The notes under the pieces: model-generated
Told to the model about the DNA's origin: nothing
The model's input: only the letters and a program-made list of their open reading frames with translations
Database searches by the model: none
Made by a program: the position numbers and the translations under genes
In this document: piece after piece, positions 46,469 through 58,234 of the stretch
Layout: each line of letters opens with the position of its first letter
How positions within the stretch are numbered: position 1 is the stretch's first letter
NCBI RefSeq assembly: GCF_905220565.1
Contig: NC_059397.1
Span: 16,617,001 to 16,681,000, forward strand
Length of the DNA stretch: 64,000 bases
Direction: 5' to 3'
DNA from: Melitaea cinxia
Taxonomy: Eukaryota; Arthropoda; Insecta; Lepidoptera; Nymphalidae

Positions 46469-47687
46469 TTAAAAGAGCCATTTCACAATTTTACGCTCTG
46501 CAAGTTTAGGTAAATTTGGTCGCATCGCGCGAGTCGTACGAGCCGCGCGATCTTTGTGCTAGTACGTATAGTGTGACAACCAAAAGACCATCGTGATCAT
46601 TTTCTGATGTATAATAAAAATTATAACTATGTTATAAAATGTTTTTTACATAATTAATTTGTTAAAAATTTCAAGTATGTTATATAACAACAGTCAATAA
46701 ATTTAAAATAAAATTAAAAAAATCAATTTTATGAAACAATTTTTTTAAATTGATTTACTTTTTTCAGTTTACGAATGAATCTAATATTTACGATATGAAT
46801 AAAAAAGCATTTAATGACATCGACACCGACAAACATATTAATTAACAAATAACAAGACAAACAGATTGAAATGCCTATTTGTATTGATAGTGTGAGAAAA
46901 GAAAATTAAATTATACATTTGTTTACAGAAATTATCATTATATTATTTTACAGTCATTTTCGTAATATGTTTATTTTATTTATATTTTATTATGAAAGTA
47001 TCAAATGCGTTTTATCCGCTATAACAACAGGCGCTTGGCGCGTGTGAGCGAAAGAGACGGCTGCGCAGAATTTGGCGTGGACCTTACCTCTAAGAGCGCT
47101 AGCGCTCGACTGATTTACCGGGCTTGATGCGTGGCAATATATACTATCTTTTTATTATTTAATATAAAATGTATTAAAAATAATTACATCTTTTAATTAT
47201 TTTTTTTTGTATTCCTTAATGATGTAAGTTTACTTTGATGAAGATAGTTCGTTAAAATTTCTTATTTTTCTAAGAGAAATATCGCTTTTAAAATTGTACT
47301 TATTTGGAAAATATTCGTAACTTTAAATTTTTTTTATCGTTTAATAGAGATACAAATGGAATAAAAATCTATGATAGTGGACAACAAAATTATATTCCAC
47401 ATATTATGATATTTTTTTAAAATGGTTTCAACGTAGAGGTTATTGAAAAGTAGGACTTCAAAGTATACATTGTGACCGTTTACCCAGGGAGGAGGCTGAT
47501 GAAAAGGTTAATAATTTTATACACATAATATAAATCAAAATTCTGATCTGACTATGGACTACAACAAAGGTTGCTCTATTATATTTCAAGAATATAAATT
47601 ACATTATTGCATCCAACACTGAGATTAACGACGTCAAAATATTACAATTTCGCGGATTGTTACCGATTTTTGTGAAATGGCTCTTAA
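46469..47687. mobile_element. 1.2-kb element with AAGAGCCATTTCACAA terminal inverted repeats
   Basis: AAGAGCCATTTCACAA at 46473-46488 is matched by TTGTGAAATGGCTCTT at 47670-47685. TTAA adjoins the repeat on both sides (46469-46472 and 47684-47687), with a 2-bp difference in register, so insertion at TTAA is possible. The interior is AT-rich and non-coding, but has two GC-rich palindromes: an imperfect 28-mer at 46524-46551 and a perfect 14-mer GAGCGCTAGCGCTC at 47094-47107. It appears to be a non-autonomous DNA transposon. The superfamily is uncertain; TTAA would suggest piggyBac-like or Sola-type. Confidence 0.6.
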
Positions 47688-48019
47688 GAAGAAATTAAGA
47701 CACATGTATAATTTTGGGAGGAATAAAAAATATTATGATAAATTTTATAATTAATGTGCAATCAGGAATATTTATCATATCTGTGGGTCGTTCTGAATTT
47801 TATTTGTTAGTAAATCTACTTTAACAGGTAAATCATCGTATGAACATATAGTATTAATACTTATATATCACAAGTTTCATGTTTTCGATTCAACAAAAAC
47901 ATCTTCGAGAGACATCTGACATACATTTCGACTAGACGATGACTGAATGGCGATGTTTTAACTTTTAAATAAAAAAATAATAAAAATAGATCGTACGTAG
48001 ACGATAGACAAAACGAGAG

Positions 48020-48270
48020 ACGCGAATCACGGGACGTTTCGAGGTCGTTTCGGATGCATCATTTCTATGCTGTAAAATCAAATTAGGGTCGATGTGCGCC
48101 GGCGCGGCCGCGGCAATTACAGGCGGCCATGATTAATGAGCTATCGGCCCGCAGAGGATTAGGGTTGTCCCTTCGGGCGTTGAGTTAAACGCTTCCGATA
48201 AGCCTTACGTGGTGATTAGTGTGATTGTGCGTAGGTCGAAACGATTCCTTTATTTATTAATGAGCTTTAT
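48020..48270. promoter_or_regulatory. GC-rich island with homeodomain/Exd-like sites
   Basis: A sharp GC island: GTGCGCCGGCGCGGCCGCGG, then CCATGATTAATGAGC, in which TGATTAAT (48130-48137) fits an Exd/Hox bipartite site. AGAGGATTAGGG (GGATTA, Otd/Pitx-like) follows. The 11-mer ATTAATGAGCT occurs at 48132-48142 and again at 48256-48266. Non-coding. A Hox-input enhancer is an attractive but untested reading. Confidence 0.42.
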
Positions 48271-48469
48271 AAAAATTAGTATTTCATTTAATACACGAGT
48301 TTAATTAATTAATTTTACTATTTTAAATCTTAATTAAAAATCCATTTCAATTTGTAAAGAATGTTTGATTACACAAATAATTCAAAAATATAAAATAACA
48401 AACAAATATAAAACGGAAACAAAATAATCTAAAAATATATCAAAGTAAAGACAACCCTGTAAGTTTCGG

Positions 48470-48660
48470 TGTTATCCTTTCGGCGCGGGCGTGCAATATA
48501 CTCTTATTAAGGCAAAGCTCAAGGTATAAACGGCTCTAAGTCCCAGTATCAAGAGCGCATAAACACAACAGGACTTATCATACATTGTTTCGCCCGTCGC
48601 CACTTCCTTACTCCTGGACGGGAAGGGATTTACGCAGCTGAGTCCGAACTGATTAATGAT
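48470..48660. promoter_or_regulatory. Candidate conserved non-coding island
   Basis: A GC-richer block with CTTTCGGCGCGGGCGTGC, AAACGGCTCTAAGTCCC, CTCCTGGACGGGAAGGG and GAACTGATTAATGATG (TGATTAAT again at about 48650-48657). No coding frame. Confidence 0.3.
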
Positions 48661-48851
48661 GAAACTTTTAAAACGTTCACCTTGATTTATGTCTTAGAAT
48701 ATTTTCTAGGCTTTTCGGTAATCAACGGGAATATTTTGTAATTTATTTAAGAGGCTTATGGAAGGATGTACTTCACAATTATACCATTTTTTATTGTTAT
48801 GATATTCGAATAATAAACTATATTTAACCAACGCGCAACGTAGTAGAAAGT

Positions 48852-48943
48852 CGCTTCAGCCTGTCATATCCTACTATTGGTCATCGGCCTATTTCCCCAT
48901 GTAAGAGAAGGATCAGAGCTCAATCCACCACGCTGCTCCAATG
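48852..48943 (-). repeat. SINE family A, 3' fragment
   Basis: Plus-strand CTTCAGCCTGTCATATCC, ATCGGCCTATTTCCCC, AGAGAAGGATCAGAGCTC and AATCCACCACGCTGCTCC are the reverse complement of the family A 3' module. The head is missing. Confidence 0.85.
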
Positions 48944-51279
48944 TAGTAAGTATATTTTTGTAATTTGTATTATATTAAAGACTATATAGTTGGTTATTCT
49001 CGTGTGATTAGCCGCAAACAATGCTGACATATCCACGACGAAGAGGGTGGTTCTGAAGGCTTGCTTCCTGTCTGTATATAATACAAAGTATTTCGTACCT
49101 CTCGTCTCACAGCCTCCGTCAAAGTTTATAACAAAAATATTTACTCAAAAATGTACGGGAAAATATGAAGCTACTGGGCATTCTAAAAAGGGAATGCGAA
49201 AAAGTGGGCTTAACAAATAAAATCTACATGTAGGTTAAAAACACCAAAATTTTTCAAGAATTTTTATGTTCGTTTACTATTGATAGCTTGTAGTCTGCCT
49301 AAAAGGACTTTTTAAAATTACAAACAAAAGCAAAAAATACAAATTATTAATCTATTATCATAATTTACGAAGTGTAGTTATTAAAAAAAAGACAATTGGA
49401 ATGTAAGTTAATTATTGAATCTATTTATTTGCTCTTATACAAAAGCACTTACCATCACCTTAAACATACAAACCCTTTGCTCTTCCCAAAATACTACTTG
49501 AAAAGCTTCTATTGTTCTAAACAATGCTAAATCTTTACCTGTCTGCTCTTTCAGAACCCGTACCGCGCTTTCTCTTTTGCCGTTTCAACAATGTTGAATT
49601 CAGTGCATTTTTATACGTATTTTTTAGGTAAAATAGATAATGTTGGTGTAAGGTTCAACGAATAAGGTATTTGACTTATTAGTGATGTTTCACTCTAGCA
49701 TTGGGACTTATATTGTTCGACAAGACAATACAAAATAATTCGTTGCAGAACTTCCTCACCTACTTTTAGCTTGGTAGAATAAAGAGAAAATTTACGTAGT
49801 TTACGTAGTTCTTCTTTGCCAATTTTCACAATTTCGACAATATTTGTTATTCAAATATTGGTCACATCAAACTAGTCTACCTACCCTATTCTTTCGTCCC
49901 GTACCGTACTTTTTTCGTATTTATATCTTGTCATTTGTTTTTGAAGTGGCTAAGTAACCTTCACGTAGAATGTCTCACATCGTTGCTTTATTGTGTCACT
50001 TACTATCTTTCTAGCAAAACAAAAAAAAAAAAACAACGAACGATAGCTGCGAGTGTATTTGTTACAGACGCCATATGTGCATGTAAGAGTGTGCGTAGGT
50101 ATATGACACGTATTGCAGTCAAAAGAGAAGAAATCACACGCTAAAAATAACGGAGAAATTACTACTTCTAACTATCATACTACTAGTATTTGGAGTTGTG
50201 AATATGTATTTACTATAATTACACTTTATTGTACACCAAACGAAAAATAAAATAAACAAGCAACATTAACAATAATTAGTAGAAAAATGTACAAAAGGCG
50301 GCCTTATTGCTTAAAAGATTTAGGTATTTAGCTTTCATATACTTATATTAGCATTTTGTATATTTAAAACCACCATCTAGTCACACCATACACGTCGATC
50401 TCCACCGCCATACAATTATATTGGACCCAGGAAAAAAAAACGTAAAAGAAACTTTTTGATGCTTGCTATAGAAATTGTATTTGCCTCCTTAGTACAAAAA
50501 AATTAATTCTCAATGTAAATATTTTTTTAAAATGAAATATTGAATTCACTCGTCTACTTTTTTTACGTTACTAGCTTAAAAATAAGACAACTGGTTAGGT
50601 AAAAATTAAGTAACATTAATGAAAGTTCAAAGTTTCTTATTTCTGTTTTAGCTGTATTTTACCTAGACACAGTAAAATATAAGGGATCACAAAACCTACG
50701 TCGTATTCATTAGGCACACTACATTGGCACAGGACAAAGCGTAATTAAAAATTTCAAAGTCAAGTGCGTTCGCGAGTCAGGGCGTGAATAACGAACACAA
50801 TGCCTAGTTATTACAGTAATTGAAGTAGGAAACCTAACCAACACTGCATGATTACAAACTTTGTTGCTGAGGGCTAGGGGCTGTATCACGTACGCGGGAG
50901 AAACGTTTACAAATTAACAACCTTTTCATGTAAGGAATAGTTATAGTTACTACTATTTGTAAACAAATAAAAATATATACATCTTAATATATCTTCAACA
51001 GTTTTTCTCATATATCTTAAAGTCGATTTATAAATAAGACCTTTTCATATACTTCTGTAATGAAATTAAATGATTAAATGAATATTTGTATCTAGAACTT
51101 AGTTTCAACGTTAGTAACAATGGCCACCCTGAATGAGACAGCAGAAATGTAAGCTTTACAACGAATTCATCATTCACACTTATTTATTAAATATCATTCA
51201 TTCTAAAAAGAATTGTATAATAAGAAACGATTTTAGAAAACCGACAGATGCGCTCATTAATGTTTAGGAAGGTAGCAAA

Positions 51280-51420
51280 CACGATTAGGCACTATCAATC
51301 AAAGGACAAGTGATCGATAGAGGCCGATAGAACCCCTCACCCGAGCGACACTGGGCCCTGCTAACCTAATATGCGAATACGAGAGGGTCGACGAAAAAAT
51401 ACAACATCTGGATGCGACAT
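51280..51420. promoter_or_regulatory. Candidate regulatory island
   Basis: A GC-richer block with ACGATTAGG (homeodomain), AATCAAAGGACAAG (a strong TCF-like ATCAAAGG), GTGATCGATAGAGG and CACTGGGCCCTGC. Non-coding. Confidence 0.28.
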
Positions 51421-51644
51421 CGTATTCTTTTTGTTTTATAAAACTTAACATCTGTAGGTTTTGTATCGTCGAAGATAATCATCGGTTTGGTTATCAGAAG
51501 GGTTAAATTTAACATTTATTGTAAGGGCCTTAAAATATGTTATCATATAATCAATAATTTTGTTACTATAAACTTAATGACTTCATTGACTACATTACAG
51601 TAAATCATGAGTTTATAATATATTAAAGGAGATATAAACGAGTA

Positions 51645-51927
51645 CTTTTTTTTTTTAAATACGACTAGGTCGGCAAACAAGCGTACGGCTCACTTGATGG
51701 TGAGCGATTATCGTAACTTATAGACACCTGCAACACTACACTCATCGCAAGCGCGTTGCCGACCTTACACCTAATCCCCCTGGGAGCTCTGATCACCTTA
51801 CTTATGATAGGAACAAATTACTGCTTGAAAGCAGTATTTTTTAGCTGTGATCGTCTCTAAGGTCGAGGTACTTCCCCAGTCGGGCTGTTCCAGATTTTTA
51901 GCAGGGTATTTCCTGCTATGCCTCACG
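51645..51927 (-). repeat. Poly(A)-tailed SINE-like repeat, family B, copy 3
   Basis: A T-run at 51645-51657 marks the 3' end of a minus-strand copy. It is followed by AGGTCGGCAAACAAGCG, ACGGCTCACTTGATGG, CAAGCGCGTTGCCGACC and GGTCGAGGTACTTCCCC. The far end, GCAGGGTATTTCCTGC, is the diverged terminal palindrome. Confidence 0.85.
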
Positions 51928-52318
51928 CCCAGTCACTTTTTAACTATTATTATTATTATATTATTTATATATCCCATTATTATTATGTCATTAAAAAAAA
52001 TGTTTCTAAAAAGGAAGGTCCATTTGTTAAAATTAATAATAAAAAAAGTGTTTAATTATGCGATATAAATGCTATGCTAATATGCATATGCTATAATGCT
52101 AAAACTAACTAAACGAATTCAGGTTAAAATCTGAACCAAATTGTAAAGATAATAATCTATTTTGAACACTGCAAAGTTGAGTAGATATAACCTACCTAAA
52201 TGCTTACAAGTTTAATATTCAAACAAAACAAATAAGTAAAAAATTATCTCTTCTAGCGTAAACTTATCTCGAGGCATAGAAAAGGGGCGGTGTGTGAACA
52301 GGCAGGGTGGGGTTGGAC

Positions 52319-52717
52319 TAGGGTTGCCCACCGTATTACATTATAATATATTATTTTGGGTCACCGTACTCCTCAGTCTTGATGTAAATATTTGTTTTGT
52401 ACCAAAAACACTATGCCTTACCTGGATTGTCATTTTCTTTGACAATCACACCCATACATGTTTAAACTTCTTTCATGCCGTCAATAACATACATTTTTGC
52501 ATCAGTAAACAAACGAATATCAAATACAATATAACTTTTGATTGAACCGGTAAAGTTTTACAAGTTGGTAATTTATTGTTAATCAAATTTCTTTGCATGT
52601 GAAATTAAGTAAATGTTTTGAATTAGATGTTGTGTATTAGTAGTACGAGTATATTTCTCATTCAAAAAATAAAAATACTATTTTTTACTTTGAAAAATAA
52701 TACTGTTGGCAACCCTA
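52319..52717. mobile_element. MITE with TA target site and GGGTTGCC terminal repeats
   Basis: TA at 52319-52320 is followed by GGGTTGCCCACCGTATTA, and the right end reads TAATACTGTTGGCAACCC followed by TA (52716-52717). The first 22 bases of the two ends agree at about 18 positions. The interior is AT-rich and non-coding; the 83-codon frame across it is an artefact. TA duplication and terminal inverted repeats are the hallmark of Tc1/mariner-type MITEs. I do not recognise the family. Confidence 0.7.
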
Positions 52718-52925
52718 GCTCTGACCCGTCACACAATAACCGCCAAGGGCTATTGCACAGGATCTCCGAAAAATTGCCAAAAACATTCTCTCGCACTTCT
52801 TTTATAATAAACGACTAAAAAAAATCACGGTTTTAGGTACTTTTTTTCGCTATATAGATATTGATATTTCTGATAACTTGATTCTTCATTTTAGCTGATT
52901 GAATATGGACAAATATTGTAAATTA

Positions 52926-53045
52926 GATGCGACCCGCGGTTTTACCCACGTTAATTAAAAAAAAAAAGAGGTACTAAAATATCATATAGCCTTATAGCCT
53001 TCCTCGATGATCATATTGAATAAACAAATTATTCAGTACAATTAA
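52926..53045 (+). repeat. RTE-like remnant, diverged
   Basis: ATGCGACCCGCGGTTTTACC, CACGTTAATT and ATAGCCTTCCTCGATGATC match the head and body wording of lepidopteran RTE-like remnants. A-run at 52960-52970. Confidence 0.55.
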
Positions 53046-54577
53046 ATGATATTGATTCGTTGATAAAATATATATAATCATCGATTTCTTACTAGCAAAA
53101 TATTATAAAAAATTTAAATATCAATAGGTAAGAAAAATAGTGTGTAGTGCAATGATAATTATTCGAATTTATCTGATTAATTTGCTTACTGTATTGTTAC
53201 TGTTATTTGTTAGTATTGGTTATTATCTTAATTTTCCCTCTTTTGAGTCTGCAGGATGTACGGGTTACCCGCACACTCAGCAATGTAATTGTCTTTGCGA
53301 TCTAATAACCTTCTTTAATTTAGTTTACTTTAAACTTCCGTACTGTACATATGAAGTATGTATTTCCTATATATATTTACAACTATCAAATAAACTTGGT
53401 GTTAGATCCACTTTCATTGGGTTTGGTTTGCCTCATATATATGTCTTTTCTCACTCAACTATAAACTGTAATCAATACAGTTAGTTTCGGTCCTTCAAGA
53501 AAACAGCTTTGCTGCCAACGTTATCATCATTTTGGACCTTCAAGCCGTATAGTGTTAGATTGACTTTCACTGACCAACTCTCATACGTCGTGTCTCGCTC
53601 ACATATATAGATTGTAACCATACAGAAATAATAGTAAATTATTAAACAAAATTTACATAACAAGAATTGAACCTAATACATTTGTTATTTTCTTTAGCGT
53701 TATTCCAATTGTGTAATAAAGCATTAAATATATAATACAATCTTGCATTAATAAAATCTAATATCAAACCTATTTCGTACCGCAAAACGAGTTTCGTAAT
53801 ATTTGTAAGGTCATAATTCCAGATCGTAGGGTGGACGTGAATGGGCAATTCTGAAGACTATAACCATTTCATACATCACGTTTGCGTTCTGTGTTGTTCA
53901 CGTAAAACCGAAGAATATAATTTCGTCCGACGAACATTCTAATCGAAGAAACAACCTAGGACAACGTAGTCCTTGAACAAACACTGCAATATCTAACCGA
54001 CTTAACGACGAAAGGATAATTTATCGGTCGTACAATTTTGATATTTATGCTGTCATTGTTAGGTGCATATTTGTTTGAACTATTTAAATCGATGTATTAA
54101 GAATTGACGCTCGTACTGTGTTCGCCGGACCCGTTATTCAGCTTGTTCAAATCCTATAAACAATTGACAAATGTACAGTCTGGTTATGATCACAAACGTA
54201 GGTACTTTGAAAGCAGTAATCTATTCGTCTGAATAGATTCTCTTGTTGCATGAACTACAACTAATCAGCGTTGTTATTTATTTGTTATTCGTTTTACGAA
54301 GTTAGTAACTGATACTTTATTGTACTTATATCTGTAATATTTACATTAATTAGTTGAAGGTAAGGATATTTATTGAAAGAAATAAAATTTAAAACGATGA
54401 TAAACTTATAGCACATAAATATTTATATAAAAATATAAAATATAAGAGGTAAAGGTGTACCTACTTTCAATAATTTTAAGGAAAACGTAAAAGTGTTAAT
54501 AATTATATATTAATTATTCCTTTAGTATAACGAGTCGTAAAGTCGATGAAAACGTGGATGCAAATAAAAATATTGTT

Positions 54578-54740
54578 AACTAGCTCCCTGGACAGACTTC
54601 GTCCTGTCAAAAGTGTTTTTTTTTTTTTTAATTTAAAACCTTCCTCGGGCCTTAAGGAGCACACAAAAAATAAATTAACCAAATTAATCGAGACATTATC
54701 GAGTTATACGCTTAGTAACATTCATTTTTATTTATACGTA
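54578..54740 (+). repeat. RTE-like remnant (CTAGCTCCCTGG head)
   Basis: AACTAGCTCCCTGGACAG, ACTTCGTCCTGTC, AAACCTTCCTCGGGCC, TTAAGGAGCACAC and ATCGAGTTATACGCTTAG are typical of an RTE-like remnant in Lepidoptera. The 75-codon frame across it is an artefact of the repeat. Confidence 0.65.
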
Positions 54741-55222
54741 CGTGTATATGGTAAAGAGTCACTAATTCTTTAATCATTTGAGCAATTCAATTATCAAGTT
54801 CTAATATTTGTGATCTCAAATTACCAATAGATGTTCAGTCTATTTTGTATTTTTATATTTGTCAAAGGTAACGTATTGGAAACTTTACAGAGGCTCGTCC
54901 GGACCTCATGAATAAAAGATGTGCTGGGAAAATTTTCGATCTGTACATGTGTAGTCGTATTCTTCAATAAATGAACATCGCTGACGTTGTCATTGTGTAA
55001 TAGCGTATTTACATTCTGTACAAGACCAGAAGTAAGACATAGTGAGCTGCTTACAAGTTCACAAATTTTGTGTATTGTTCATGTATATTTTGAAAATAAT
55101 TTGCATAAGTATAAGTTTTAATTTTTTTTGACCCGTAGATTAGGCTGCAATGGTTTAACTGAACATAGGTATGCGATCATCTTCTAACTGTGTAATGTAG
55201 TCAAATAAATAAATAAAGCCAT

Positions 55223-55473
55223 TTAGGGTACAAGTAATCGAAATACTGAACTATTTGAACCTTTTTTTTACGTATAAGCATTTTGTTATTGTTTTTCTTT
55301 TTTTGAAGTGTGTAGAATAGGTATATTTTTTCTTCGCTTTAAATGTGTACAATACCATCAAAATATTGTAAAACACGTTTGTAAATCATATTTATCAGTG
55401 TATGTTTTGTAAGTTGTTCTAAATAAAATAAATAAATAAATACCAACACTGTACATTAGGGTACAAGTAATCG
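55223..55473 (+). repeat. LINE-like 3' tail between 18-bp direct repeats
   Basis: TTAGGGTACAAGTAATCG is present at 55223-55240 and, unchanged, at 55456-55473. Between them lies AT-rich sequence ending GTAAGTTGTTCTAAATAAAA with (AAAT)n, like the 3' tail of a non-LTR element. Another AAAT run precedes the first copy. It could be a target-site-flanked insertion or a local tandem duplication; 14 unexplained bases lie between tail and second copy. Confidence 0.55.
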
Positions 55474-55639
55474 TAATAAACGACTGATGAATGAAAGATG
55501 TTTAGAGATTTCACAAAACATCGACGTATCTATCTCTGACTGATATTTCGCCGTATTATGAATGTGTTGGTATGGTTTTCGGTATTAATGCAGATTTCCC
55601 ATATTAACCAAGTTTCTATTTAAAATGAATACCACCCAC

Positions 55640-55860
55640 AAATTGTCCACGATCCTATCTGTACATTAGCTTATTATTTGCTCACAGTTCGTCATCTAAC
55701 AGAAGAATGGATCAAATCAACGTTAGCTCGGAGCACAAAGGACATTTTAAAGGGTTGTTTTGAATGAAACAGAGTCGCGTGCGTAACACGTGCATCCATT
55801 TCGGATTATGCTAATTCACGTTATATTCACTGGTAGTAGAACATGTGCCATATGGCTTTG
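55640..55860. promoter_or_regulatory. Candidate conserved non-coding island
   Basis: A complex block with TGGATCAAATCAACG, AACACGTGCATCC (E-box) and TCGGATTATGCTAATTC, which combines an Otd-like GGATTA with a POU-like ATGCTAAT. Non-coding; enhancer role inferred. Confidence 0.28.
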
Positions 55861-57229
55861 TATATAACACAGAAGTTTTAGTGATAGTGCTGATTAAAAC
55901 AATTATGGCTGAACATGAAACAGACTAATACACGAAACCAAATAGTTACGTATGACTACTACAATTCCCAAATATCAAAGAATAGTACTCAGTTTCATTT
56001 GTTTCAGTAAATATAAACAAGGATATTACAGAAAAACTTGAACTTGATCCAAAATTACAGGAATATCTTTTGATTTTCCAATTCATAAGCATTATTATAA
56101 TGATTTTACACATCTTGAAAATGTTACACAAAACTGGGCTAAATTAATTTAGTATAATAAAAATAATTACTGCTTTAAGTTTAAACAGGGTATGGCGATC
56201 GCTCCCTGTTCGATTTTCTTCCACGAGATCCAACTAAATCTTTAAGAATGACCGAGGACTTGTTACAAATGAGGGAAGTCAAAGAAGCAAACAAACCGTG
56301 AGAACCTCGGAAGGAAAACAAAACGAAGGCATAACTTGCTGCTATTTATTTTGGTAATACGCAAAATGCGTACGCACGTGCCGCCCACGACTTAGATACT
56401 AACCCTCATATATGTATAACATTGCAATCGCGTAGGAACGTCGTCTAACCTAATATCAACCTTATCAATAAGACAATAGTGTTTATAGATCCGAATTTTA
56501 ATATTGTAAAAAATAATACTCGACTCTTAGTTCAAAATTAAATAGCATTGTTCGGATCCCTCATTAATGCAATATTGAGCTCTTGTGAGCACATTGAAGG
56601 GACGAATTTATTGTGTGCGAAATTTATTAAGTACGGATATGTGAAAAGTTTTGATATCGTCTGAACTTTATTACGAATCGTGTCTCATGACATTAAACTA
56701 ATTAGAAAATAAAATAGCATTTTAAATTAATCAAAAATAAACTTACGTTATTACGTTATAAACTTTATGTAAGGGTGTGACTGGGCATACGTTAACGTTA
56801 TCTGCTAATTCCATGCTAGTGTATTTTTTTGTAGAATAGAATTGCAATGCTTAGATATATTTTTATGGTAATAATAATCGACTCACGTCTTATCGTGTAT
56901 TGAACTTATCGCGATAAACTTTCAACACCATTGATTTTATTTATTGACATTACACGCTGTGTTCTGGTGTCCACTCCACGCGATATGTAAACTTTAATAT
57001 TGGACTATACAGTAACTTTAAAAGCAGCCTAGCATAATTTTATAATATTACAAGTTTTCTATGTGCTTATGTAAATAAAAGCCAAAGAGTGAGTATCGTC
57101 GCAGACCGACACTGCGTATTAACTGCGTCCAACGATGTTTAAAAGAATTAATTCAAACATAGAATAATAAATACTTATTAAAAAAAAATGATGTTTGCGT
57201 TGATGTGTTGTTAACAGACTTTAAAAAAA

Positions 57230-57541
57230 ATGGGAGGTTTTTCATTCAACCGTATTTTTTAAATGTGTATCTCAGAACTGTTTTGATAGATGGACCGATT
57301 TCGATGATACTTTTTTTAATCGAAAAGCGGCGGTTGTCATGTGGTCTCTTTAAAATTTAATCGGCAAAAACTTTTTGAGTTATATCTAATAATGCGTATT
57401 ATTTACTTGATAATTGTTTTTAGTCCAACTACGTTTTATTATGATTGTAGCGGTACTAAGTTGTAGGTACTAGAGCAGATTTTACTGGTCGATGTAATTA
57501 AAGTCTGTTTTTTTTTTGTTTGCGACCAAGACAATTATATA
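57230..57541. mobile_element. Inverted-repeat element family C, single-unit copy
   Basis: The ends AACAGACTTTAAAAAAAATG and GTAATTAAAGTCTGTT are inverted versions of each other and diverged versions of the AACCGACTTC ends at 16214-16826. Shared interior words include GGACCGATTTCGATGATAC, TTTAATCGAAAAGCGG, CATGTGGTC and ATATCTAATAATGCGTATT. It lies in the opposite orientation to the first copy and has one internal unit rather than two. Adjacent TTTGCGACCAAGACAATTAT matches the first copy's outer hairpin region, worn. Confidence 0.72.
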
Positions 57542-57820
57542 TTAATATCATGTACCTATGTGCTATACAGTGAAAATTTGTTGTAATCTTATTACATTCT
57601 AGTGATTACCACACTCTTTTTTCAATTTTCACTTATTGTTGACGGATCTGGAATTATGTGTAATATGGTGAACAGAATAACAGAAATGCAAAAGAAAAAC
57701 TGTTAGCATTCAGTACGTGGATTGATCTATGTGTGAATTACGGTCTTGCTCTGACACGTGTGACCTTTTCGTATTAAGTCACATACAAAAGAAAATCACT
57801 GTAAATGTGTGTATGTGTAA

Positions 57821-57840
57821 GTGTGTGTGTGTGTGTGTGT
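57821..57840. repeat. (GT)10 microsatellite
   Basis: Ten perfect GT units, preceded by interrupted GT-rich sequence from about 57805. Confidence 0.97.
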
Positions 57841-57895
57841 GGCCGGCTATCAAATTTGAATAAGACTATACGCTCAGTACACCGCGTGTGAAACG

Positions 57896-57922
57896 ATGGT
57901 TTGACACCATAGCGTGACGCTA
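57896..57922. other. Two abutting palindromes
   Basis: ATGGT-TTGAC-ACCAT (57896-57910) is followed, sharing one T, by TAGCGT-G-ACGCTA (57910-57922). Both arms are perfect. Function unknown. Confidence 0.55.
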
Positions 57923-58234
57923 GTTTTGATTCCAACGTGTCGAAAGCTTTATAAACTACTTATTTCATATATATATTTTTATTTGTTTCATTTCTAATAT
58001 TTACATTATTATGTCTCCTACTGATGTGTTTTTCTTTCTATTTAAATTTCGATTAAATGTAACTGTTACTCATATTAACATACACATAAAAAATAATTAC
58101 TTAACACTTACTATTTTGCGTAATTAATCAGTATAGTCATAAAAAAGAACATAAATACAATAAAAATATATAATAAAATAAAACTTCAAAACATAAAATA
58201 AAGTTCCCCTTTGCTACAACGTTTCAAGTTTTTC

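Larger units (their letters stand above)
47688..51644. other. Non-coding stretch with islands
   Basis: No gene is visible. Islands at 48020-48270, 48470-48660 and 51280-51420 and a SINE piece at 48852 are listed separately. A GC-richer patch at about 50755-50910 (GCGTTCGCGAGTCAGGGCG, CGTACGCGGGAG) may be another. Frame 49935-50144 (+) has no domain. Confidence 0.5.
51928..57229. other. Non-coding stretch with MITE, RTE remnants and one island
   Basis: No gene is visible. The 114-codon frame at 53140-53484 is AT-rich, has no domain and is probably chance. A diverged local duplication of GTGTTAGAT..ACTTTCA..CATATATA..ACAG appears at about 53399-53480 and 53550-53624. A GC-richer patch at 56370-56460 has CACGTGCCGCCCACG. 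Named elements are listed separately. Confidence 0.5.

Noticed and set aside
52294..52545. Plus-strand frame of 83 codons
   Set aside because: It lies mostly inside the TA-flanked MITE and has no domain.
53140..53484. Plus-strand frame of 114 codons with an N-terminal hydrophobic run
   Set aside because: AT-rich composition, no recognisable family and a local diverged duplication nearby; more likely chance or repeat-derived.
54546..54773. Plus-strand frame of 75 codons
   Set aside because: It runs through an RTE-like remnant and a T-run; not a gene.
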